Below are positions 41,679 to 47,445 of a stretch of DNA of 47,445 nt, piece after piece. The notes beneath the pieces were generated by a model. That model was not told the DNA's origin and made no database searches. It saw only the letters and a list, made by a program, of their open reading frames with translations. Within the stretch, counting starts at the first letter, position 1. The number at the start of each line of letters is the position of its first letter. The stretch is from Lachnospiraceae bacterium. Lineage in GTDB: Bacteria > Bacillota > Clostridia > Lachnospirales > Lachnospiraceae. A program made the position numbers and the translations under genes. The stretch is taken from the NCBI GenBank assembly GCA_024684215.1, contig JAIKXH010000165.1, forward strand, positions 1-47,445, written 5' to 3'.

Positions 41679-42174
41679 GTGGCGTCGCACGTCATCTATC
41701 TGTGCCCCACTATTGATTCCTTCGCTCGATTGTGGCGTCGCCTCCACACTACACCGACGCCACTCCCTTCACTTTCCTCTCCCTGTGGCGTCCCTGGTTT
41801 GAACCAACGACATAAATTTCCGGCTTTTTCGCTATTTGTGGTGTTCTGCATCCTAGACAGAAGCATGCAAAATGTGAGGTTGTTTGAATTGTGGGGCTCT
41901 ATAGCCTAGGCAAAAGCATGCGGAGCCCCACAAGCTTCCATTTGTGGCGTCGCCCGCCATCTATCTGTGCCCCACTATTGGTTCCTTCGCTCGATTGTGG
42001 CGTCGCCCGCCATCTATCTGTGCCCCACTATTGATTCCTTCGCTCGATTGTGGCGTCGCCTCCACACTACACCGACGCCACTCCCTTCACTTTCCTCTCC
42101 TTGTGGCGTCCCCTTCTCCCCGACAAAACGCCACTCCCTTCACTTTCCTCTCCCTGTGGCGTCCCTGGTTTGAA
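41679..42174. repeat. Ten-unit array with exact 53-bp period (GTGG...)
   Basis: Units begin with GTGG at 41679, 41732, 41785, 41838, 41891, 41944, 41997, 42050, 42103 and 42156: nine equal steps of 53 bp. By similarity the types run A,B,D,C,C,A,A,B,B',D (the last cut after 19 bases). In A and B units the GTGG is matched by CCAC at positions 29-32; in B it is a 9-bp perfect stem GTGGCGTCG/CGACGCCAC with 14-base loop. The second C unit has GTGGGGCTC/GAGCCCCAC 41 bp apart. A pyrimidine-rich 21-bp linker follows. The plus-strand open frames here are by-products because 53 is not divisible by three. The rest of the 792-bp gap (41487-41678 and 42175-42278) is AT-rich with no gene. Confidence 0.95.
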
Positions 42175-42278
42175 GAAGTGCAAAAATATGAAAATGATGT
42201 ACTTTTAAAAAGATAGCAAAATAACTAACATGATCTAAAATAATTAATATAAAAGATATATAACTGAAAGGCAATATA

Positions 42279-43103
42279 ATGAAAGTTTTAGAATCGGAAA
42301 TAGTAAAAGCATATATCCGCATGGCTGATGACGGATGGCAGCAAGGATGGCATGAGCGCAACGGCGGAAACCTCACATACCGCATGAAAAATGAGGAAGT
42401 TGAAGAGCTAAAGGAAAACTTTACTCCCGGCAAATGGCAAGATATCGGAACCACAGTTCCCGGACTTGCCGGCGAATACTTTATAACCACCGGTTCGGGA
42501 AAATTTTTCCGGAATGTATCGATTAAACCCGAAGACTCAATTGCAATCATTGAGATTGATGAAAAAGGCGAAAACTATCGTATATGCTGGGGACTTGTAA
42601 ACGGAGGCAGACCTACTTCCGAGCTTCCCTCACACCTTATGAACCATGAGGTTAAAAAAAGAATCACAAACGGAAAACACCGCGTGATTTACCACGCGCA
42701 CCCCGTAAACACCATCGCTCTTACATTTGTTCTGCCTCTGAACGATGAAACCTTTACAAGGGAGCTTTGGGAAATGGCCACCGAGTGTCCGGTTGTTTTC
42801 CCCGACGGAATCGGCGTAGTGCCCTGGATGGTTCCCGGGGGACGTGACATTGCGGTGGAGACCAGCAAACTTATGGAAAAATACGATGTGGCCATCTGGG
42901 CACATCACGGAATGTTTTGCTCAGGCGAAGATTTCGACCTTACCTTCGGACTCATGCACACAGTTGAAAAATCCGCAGAAATCCTCGTGAAGGTCCTCTC
43001 CATGACCGACAAAAAACGCCAGACCATACAGCCTGACGATTTTAGAAATCTTGCCAGGGACTTTAAAGTAACCCTCCCCGAGCGATTCCTTTTTGAAAAA
43101 TAA
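42279..43103 (+). CDS. rhaD: Rhamnulose-1-phosphate aldolase
   Basis: 274 residues of the class II aldolase/RhaD family. It splits L-rhamnulose-1-phosphate into DHAP and L-lactaldehyde in the cytosol. Visible: WHERNGGNLTYR (phosphate site), TTGSGKFFRN, Glu115 in RPTSELPSHLMNH, zinc ligands His139 and His141 in YHAHPVN, His210 in WAHHGMF, plus TRELWEMATECPVVFPDGIGVVPWMVPG, which closely follows E. coli RhaD. A ribosome site AAAGG lies ahead of ATG. It stands alone: no rhamnose kinase, isomerase or transporter is nearby. One of only two plus-strand genes. Confidence 0.93.
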   Translation: MKVLESEIVKAYIRMADDGWQQGWHERNGGNLTYRMKNEEVEELKENFTPGKWQDIGTTVPGLAGEYFITTGSGKFFRNVSIKPEDSIAIIEIDEKGENYRICWGLVNGGRPTSELPSHLMNHEVKKRITNGKHRVIYHAHPVNTIALTFVLPLNDETFTRELWEMATECPVVFPDGIGVVPWMVPGGRDIAVETSKLMEKYDVAIWAHHGMFCSGEDFDLTFGLMHTVEKSAEILVKVLSMTDKKRQTIQPDDFRNLARDFKVTLPERFLFEK

Positions 43104-43142
43104 CTAAAGATACATCGAAGTGTTTAATTGAATCTTGCAAAT

Positions 43143-43197
43143 AAAAAGACATCCCGCATTTGAGGCTCACCTCATTCACCGCAGGGATGTCTTTTAT
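43143..43197. terminator. Bidirectional terminator between rhaD and the BceB-type gene
   Basis: AAAGACATCCC (43145-43155) pairs perfectly with GGGATGTCTTT (43184-43194). An inner stem TGAGG-ctca-CCTCA is nested. A-tract and T-tract on the two sides allow use from rhaD (plus) and from the permease gene (minus). Confidence 0.92.
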
Positions 43198-43244
43198 GTT
43201 GTCTTTAATTTGGCTTTTGTATTATCTTTTATGTTGTCTTTAAT
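43192..43244. repeat. 35-bp-spaced direct repeat after the terminator
   Basis: TTTTATGTTGTCTTTAAT occurs twice, at 43192-43209 and 43227-43244, between the terminator and the permease stop. The intervening 17 bases are AT-rich. No function evident. Confidence 0.8.
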
Positions 43245-43272
43245 ATTGTAAAAATATTTCTGTGTAGATTTA

Positions 43273-45309
43273 TCAAGCAAGCTCTCTGCCCTTTATTATC
43301 CACCTGCTGTTGTAAAATGTTACAAGGAAATATCCGCCGTAGATAACAAGGAGAATGATCGACGTAAGGATGATGGATTCCTTTATTCCGTCCGTTCCGA
43401 ACACTTCCATGACCTGGGTCGCGAACTTCATACCAAATACCGAATGTACTATGGCAAGTACCAAAGGAAGCAGGAAAAACACTCCGGTCTGTCTAAATAG
43501 CGAAATATTTATATCCCTCTCCTCAGCGCCGATTTTTCTGAGCATCTCATACCTGGGCAGGCTGTCTACACTCTCCGAAAGTTCCTTGAGCGCCAGGATT
43601 GCACCGCAGGCGATCAAGAACACCAATCCTATGTAAAGTCCAAGGAAAGCAAGTATAGCACCTAACCCGACAGCTGCCTCAAATATATCAAGCTTAGTGT
43701 TGATTGAGCCGTCATATACTGCTCCCTCGCGAACCGTTCCAAATCCTTGGTATACCGCATTAAATCTCTCGCGCTGGACACTTTCAACTGCTTCAAGTTC
43801 TTCCTTTGTAGTTCCGTCGTAGTTTCCGATAAAACGATATTCCTTCGCACAATCCTCCGGCACGATTTCATCCGGCACAATAAATACTCCAATATTAACA
43901 TGCTGCGCGCTTATACTGATAAAACCATCCCGACATTCTGAATATTTTGAATGAAGCGTTTTTCCAAACACTGTAATCTCCGAGCCGGTATCCAGTGCCT
44001 CATCGCGTACTGCCTTCATGGATTTAAAATCACAAATCAATATAAACTCATCATCTTCCATCTCCAGTGTTTCTTTGCCATACAGCTCCATCAACTTATT
44101 GTACTCACTGAGCTTTACAATTTCTTCGGGACTTTCGTAATCAAGGAATCTGTAGTTTGCTCTTATACTCTCAAGATGTGAGCCCAGAGAAGCCGCAAGT
44201 ATAAATGACGGATCTCCGTAAATGGTTATCTCTGAATACTCTTTGAAACCATCGGTTATATCATATCCGCAGTCCGCATAGATTTCCGAAATTCCCATCT
44301 CATCAGCCGCGAAATTTATCTCGGCATCAGCGGGGCACAACTCTTTAATGTTGGAATTTAGCGAATTTCTGATGGAAAATGCAGCTGTCAAAGCACATAT
44401 GGTAACAAAAAGCATAAGACAAATGACAGTCATGGAAAAAACCATGGTATTTACTTTGCTGCTGAGCTGACGGAAAGTAAATGCATTTAAGCCTCTGTGA
44501 TACACATTTTTCATCGACATGATGATTCTTAAAAATAGTCCCGATACAGACCAAAAGATAAAAAATGTACTCAGGGCTCCCATCCCTATCATAAGTGCCA
44601 TTTTTCTCTGATTTAATTCACCGTAATTCCAACCCACCTCATAATAAGCATAGCCAAGGACCGCTGCGGAAGCAATAAATATGATCACACACAATATAGG
44701 ATTTTTAAGGCGTATCCTTTCAGACTTTTTACCGCTCTGAATCAGATTTATAAGCTTCATTCTTGTAACTGTGGTGCTGTTAAAAATCATCACCACCAGA
44801 TACATTATCGCAAAATAGATTATTGTCATAACAATAGATTTACCGGAAATCGTAAATCTGAATGCAGACATATCCGCCTCAAAAAGATTTACCACAAGTG
44901 CGCTCATAAGCTGTGACAAACCGATCCCTACTCCGATTCCTACGACAAGCGAGCCTATGCCGATAAGGATTGTTTCAACAAGCAATATGGCAGATATCTT
45001 GCCCTTGCTCATACCGAGAAGCATATACAGGGCAAATTCTCTGTTTCTGCGTTTCATTAAAAATCTGCTCGCATAAACGATTAAGAGCGCCAAAATAACT
45101 GCTACAAATACGCTCACGCCCGAAATAGTCGTGCCAAGGAGCTCTACTATATCGTTTCTGCTCCTGCTGACCTCCATCATAGCAGCCTGACCGCTGATGG
45201 AATTAAATACATAAAATACCGAGACGCCGATAATAAGGGTAAAGAAATAAATTGCGTAGTCTCTGATACTTCTTCGCATATTTCTGATTGGGAGTTTAAA
45301 TAACATCAT
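43273..45309 (-). CDS. BceB-type ABC transporter permease (FtsX-like)
   Basis: About 679 residues. Ten helices are visible: one at the N-terminus (DYAIYFFTLIIGVSVFYVFNS), three after RRNREFALYMLLGMSKGKISAILL, then others, with a large extracytoplasmic domain (about 325-570) between helices 7 and 8. The C-terminal trio begins LDIFEAAVGLGAILAFLGLYIGLVF. Bce permeases bind and release lipid-II-targeting peptides such as bacitracin and also signal to the BceS kinase. The start is in the overlap with the ATPase end (stop at 45296); ATG codons at 45306, 45309 and 45315 are possible, and GGGGG favours 45309. Confidence 0.88.
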   Translation of the reverse strand: MMLFKLPIRNMRRSIRDYAIYFFTLIIGVSVFYVFNSISGQAAMMEVSRSRNDIVELLGTTISGVSVFVAVILALLIVYASRFLMKRRNREFALYMLLGMSKGKISAILLVETILIGIGSLVVGIGVGIGLSQLMSALVVNLFEADMSAFRFTISGKSIVMTIIYFAIMYLVVMIFNSTTVTRMKLINLIQSGKKSERIRLKNPILCVIIFIASAAVLGYAYYEVGWNYGELNQRKMALMIGMGALSTFFIFWSVSGLFLRIIMSMKNVYHRGLNAFTFRQLSSKVNTMVFSMTVICLMLFVTICALTAAFSIRNSLNSNIKELCPADAEINFAADEMGISEIYADCGYDITDGFKEYSEITIYGDPSFILAASLGSHLESIRANYRFLDYESPEEIVKLSEYNKLMELYGKETLEMEDDEFILICDFKSMKAVRDEALDTGSEITVFGKTLHSKYSECRDGFISISAQHVNIGVFIVPDEIVPEDCAKEYRFIGNYDGTTKEELEAVESVQRERFNAVYQGFGTVREGAVYDGSINTKLDIFEAAVGLGAILAFLGLYIGLVFLIACGAILALKELSESVDSLPRYEMLRKIGAEERDINISLFRQTGVFFLLPLVLAIVHSVFGMKFATQVMEVFGTDGIKESIILTSIILLVIYGGYFLVTFYNSRWIIKGRELA

Positions 45310-46060
45310 TCGCATCACCCCCAAGCAAAGTAACCACGTCTATAATCTTGTCAAAGAACTGCTTCCTGCTGTCCTCTCCGCGGGCAATCTCATGATATAT
45401 CTTACCGTCTTTTATAAAGATGACGCGGCTCGCATAGCTTGCCGAAAAGCTGTCATGAGTAACCATCATGATCGTGGCGTTACATTCCTTGTTCAGATAG
45501 TTAAAACGTTCCAAAAGCATCTTTGAAGACTTTGAATCAAGAGCTCCGGTAGGTTCGTCGGCAAGAACGAGGCTTGGATTTGTCACAATCGCTCTGGCAG
45601 AAGCCACACGCTGCTTTTGCCCGCCTGACATCTGATAAGGGTACTTGTTAAGCACATCGGTTATTCCGAGCTGCTCGGCAACATTTTTTACCGCGGCATC
45701 GATTACGCTCGCTGATTTTTTTTGAATAGAAAGCGCCAGCGAAATATTCTCATAAGCCGTAAGCGTATCCAGCAAATTAAAATCCTGGAAAATAAAACCG
45801 AGCTTTTCACGGCGAAAACGGTTTAGCGCCTTTCCCTTGAGTGCCGTAACATCGACACCTTCAAGATAGATGTGGCCCGCTGTCACGCGGTCAATGGTTG
45901 AGATACAGTTAAGCAAGGTGGTCTTTCCGCTTCCGGAAGCTCCCATTATTGCTACAAACTCCCCCTTATCAACCTTGAAGGAAATATCATCTATCGCCTT
46001 GGTGAGGCTTGATTTATTTCCGTAGTACTTTTCAATTTGTTCTACTTTTAGTAATTCCAT
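45296..46060 (-). CDS. BceA-type ABC transporter ATPase
   Basis: 254 residues from the ATG at 46060 (AAAGGAG upstream; a TTG at 46078 overlaps that site). Walker [11 protein letters not shown]-loop [10 protein letters not shown], signature MSGGQKQRV, Walker [14 protein letters not shown], and H-loop [18 protein letters not shown] are all intact. It is the energy-providing half of the Bce-type peptide detoxification complex and overlaps the permease start, so translation is coupled. Confidence 0.94.
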   Translation of the reverse strand: MELLKVEQIEKYYGNKSSLTKAIDDISFKVDKGEFVAIMGASGSGKTTLLNCISTIDRVTAGHIYLEGVDVTALKGKALNRFRREKLGFIFQDFNLLDTLTAYENISLALSIQKKSASVIDAAVKNVAEQLGITDVLNKYPYQMSGGQKQRVASARAIVTNPSLVLADEPTGALDSKSSKMLLERFNYLNKECNATIMMVTHDSFSASYASRVIFIKDGKIYHEIARGEDSRKQFFDKIIDVVTLLGGDANDVI

Positions 46061-46107
46061 GTAAAAAACTCCTTTCAACTCTGTGATTTATAATTTACAT
46101 GAATCAC

Positions 46108-46154
46108 TATATAAAGTCGTTTTTCCAATCTTACAAAACATTACAATTTTGTAA
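46108..46154 (-). promoter_or_regulatory. Candidate BceR-controlled promoter of the ABC genes
   Basis: On the minus strand TTGTAA (46131-46136), 17-bp spacer and TATATA (46108-46113). Directly upstream are the perfect palindrome TTACAATTTTGTAA (46141-46154) and a third TTACAAAA half-site overlapping the -35. Bce-type response regulators bind such inverted repeats beside weak -35 elements, so this is a reasonable operator. Confidence 0.6.
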
Positions 46155-46242
46155 CCTTGATTTATAGTACTTGCATTCAAAATAGATTTTGTGTGAGCCT
46201 TCATCGAAATTAAAAATACATGCAAAGCTCCAAAGGTTATTT

Positions 46243-47256
46243 TTAGCTCATCTTAAAATAATCATTCTTCAAAAAAGCAATTCGAAACTCGGTAAATTCT
46301 CCCTCTTTTGACGAAGCATCTATATTGTGCCCCAGCCTGTCACACAAGCTTTTAACTATATAAAGCCCCATTCCCGTGGATTTATTGTCCTTCCGGCCGT
46401 TGCTTCCCGTAAACGACTTTTCAAATACATAAGGAATATCTCTTTCTGTAATTCCGATTCCGTTGTCCCTAAAATGAAAGACTACCCTATCGTCCATATC
46501 CTCTGCATAAGCATTTATCATAAGTGGTCTTTTCTTTGACCTGTACTTAATGCTGTTTGACATCAGCTGACCTATCATATACTCAAGCCACTTGCCATCG
46601 GTTAACACAGGGACATCTAAGCCTTTAACATCAAGCGTTGCATCCATTAGTTGGAGCATTTCTCTGTTTTTAACTGCCACACTTCCAAATGCTTTTTGAA
46701 GGGATATTTCTTTTATAATATAATCCTTTTCGGCGTTTTCACTGCGCGAATAGTAAAGAACATTTTCGATATAATCATCGATTCTCTTTATCTCGCCGCT
46801 CATCTTTTTGTCGGTTTCAGGATTGTTGTGACACATAAGCCTGAGGGAAGCGACGGGAATCTTTATCTCATGGACCCACATTTCAATATATTCCCTAAAA
46901 TGCTTGCTCTGAGACCTGTATAAGGCCACATTCTCGGCCATGGACTTATCACAGTCAGTCAAGGAATCATACAGTATTTGCCCCTCATAAAAGGCCGGTC
47001 TGTCCACCACCTCGGTTATAAGGTATTTTTTGTCCATATCATTCAGCGAATTTACAAACCTGTTATAGAATTTATTTTTCCGGCTGTAGTCCCATAAATC
47101 AACCGTAACGGCCGCTGTTACAAACGTGACCAAAACCACAATAACAGCGCTCGTTCCGACCTTCAGCGCCATCAAAAATATCATGCAGACCGCCAGAAGT
47201 ACTGTTCTTATTATGTATGCGATTGCTCGGTCCTTTAAAAAAGATGAAAATTTCAT
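46243..47256 (-). CDS. BceS-like intramembrane-sensing histidine kinase
   Basis: 337 residues. Two closely spaced N-terminal helices (about 11-52) with almost no outer loop, as in BceS. The phosphorylation motif contains His129 in EMWVHEIKIPVASLRL, and the ATPase domain has LMSNSIKYRS, FRDNGIGITE and STGMGLYIVKSLC. It depends on the BceAB transporter for input and phosphorylates the response regulator encoded just before it. Start and stop of the two genes overlap (ATGA). Confidence 0.93.
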   Translation of the reverse strand: MKFSSFLKDRAIAYIIRTVLLAVCMIFLMALKVGTSAVIVVLVTFVTAAVTVDLWDYSRKNKFYNRFVNSLNDMDKKYLITEVVDRPAFYEGQILYDSLTDCDKSMAENVALYRSQSKHFREYIEMWVHEIKIPVASLRLMCHNNPETDKKMSGEIKRIDDYIENVLYYSRSENAEKDYIIKEISLQKAFGSVAVKNREMLQLMDATLDVKGLDVPVLTDGKWLEYMIGQLMSNSIKYRSKKRPLMINAYAEDMDDRVVFHFRDNGIGITERDIPYVFEKSFTGSNGRKDNKSTGMGLYIVKSLCDRLGHNIDASSKEGEFTEFRIAFLKNDYFKMS

Positions 47257-47445
47257 TTTAATACATACCCCTGCTTTTTCCTTGTTTCTATTGCGTCAGC
47301 ACTACCAAGCTCGGATAGTTTGCTTCTGAGCCTGCTGATATTTACCGAGAGCGCATTATCGTTTAAATACTCATCATTATCCCAAAGCGCAGTCATGAGT
47401 TCATCGCGGGAAACTATCTCGCCCTTATGATCCAACAAAAGCTGA
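47253..47445 (-). CDS. OmpR-type response regulator, C-terminal DNA-binding part (cut by window edge)
   Basis: The last about 63 codons of a winged-helix output domain are visible: LLDHKGEIVSRDELMTALW, LNDNALSVNISRLRSKL and the terminal TRKKQGYVLK. The receiver domain lies beyond the window. It overlaps the BceS-like kinase by four bases and is therefore the BceR-like partner expected to control the ABC genes. Confidence 0.87.
   Translation of the reverse strand, partial: QLLLDHKGEIVSRDELMTALWDNDEYLNDNALSVNISRLRSKLSELGSADAIETRKKQGYVLK

Noticed and set aside
41785-41830. tRNA-like TPsiC arm (GGTTTGAACC)
   Set aside because: No acceptor stem, anticodon arm or D-arm can be built around it; it is part of the D-type repeat unit.
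41679-42174. CRISPR array
   Set aside because: The constant part is only about 4-10 bp and whole units recur as families; there is no conserved 23-40 bp repeat with unique spacers and no cas gene nearby.
41566-42216. Small proteins in plus-strand open frames through the array
   Set aside because: The frames exist because the repeat lacks stops; the 53-bp period shifts frame each unit, there is no ribosome site, and the peptides are Cys/Pro/Ser/His-rich shadows.

Overview
The window looks like part of a Lachnospiraceae chromosome, most likely Butyrivibrio or a close relative. The basis is a complete acetyl-CoA to butyryl-CoA operon in the order thl-crt-hbd-bcd-etfB-etfA, low-GC Firmicutes-type -35/-10 promoters with strong GGAGG ribosome sites, a long-form HPF, SH3/NlpC wall enzymes and a BceRS-BceAB antimicrobial-peptide module. 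The genus is an inference. Nearly every gene lies on the minus strand; only a VanZ-family gene and rhaD are on the plus strand. I saw no rRNA, tRNA, transposase, integrase or CRISPR array.

Layout, left to right. 0-2 kb: a cobalt/nickel ECF transporter (CbiM-N fusion, CbiQ, truncated CbiO). 2-5.8 kb: methylthioribose-1-phosphate isomerase with a polytopic GT-C-like membrane protein, then a membrane-anchored unknown. 5.9-12.4 kb: the butyrate operon, with a recognisable promoter and structured RNA hairpins between its distal genes. 12.5-14.7 kb: hpf, a DnaA-box-like cluster, and an SH3/NlpC-P60 hydrolase. 14.8-21.1 kb: a four-gene surface-glycan cluster (PIG-L deacetylase fusion, GT2-GtrA, membrane-anchored phosphodiester glycosidase, NTF2-like anchored protein) behind a promoter whose spacer is a perfect operator-like palindrome. 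21.3-31.1 kb: a vanZ gene converging on a compact five-gene run of two EAL proteins with degenerate GGDEF domains, a TPR-DUF4037-DUF4125 protein, an SDR reductase and a hybrid histidine kinase. 31.3-43.1 kb: ThrE-type exporter, coiled-coil protein, membrane protein, UDP-galactopyranose mutase, DUF2974 hydrolase, MerR-methyltransferase fusion under a mer-type 19-bp-spacer promoter, YjbR-MGMT fusion, PD-(D/E)XK-like protein, and rhamnulose-1-phosphate aldolase. 43.2-47.4 kb: BceAB-type ABC transporter with BceS kinase and truncated BceR regulator.

Two repeat phenomena stand out. First, 41679-42174 is an array of ten units that each begin with GTGG and recur at exactly 53 bp, including two divergent units that keep the phase. 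Several units are bounded by GTGG...CCAC inverted repeats, and the unit types are shuffled. It sits between a nuclease-like gene and rhaD, and 53 bp is not a codon multiple. Second, at least five genes (ends at 14810, 34080, 35024, 39598 and 40689) have their last bases, including the stop codon, copied in tandem just downstream, with periods from 18 to 44 bp. Related in-frame duplications (18, 42 and 48 bp) lie inside glf and the YjbR-MGMT gene. Together these suggest an unusually active local tandem-duplication process concentrated between 31 and 42 kb and nearly absent from the butyrate operon.
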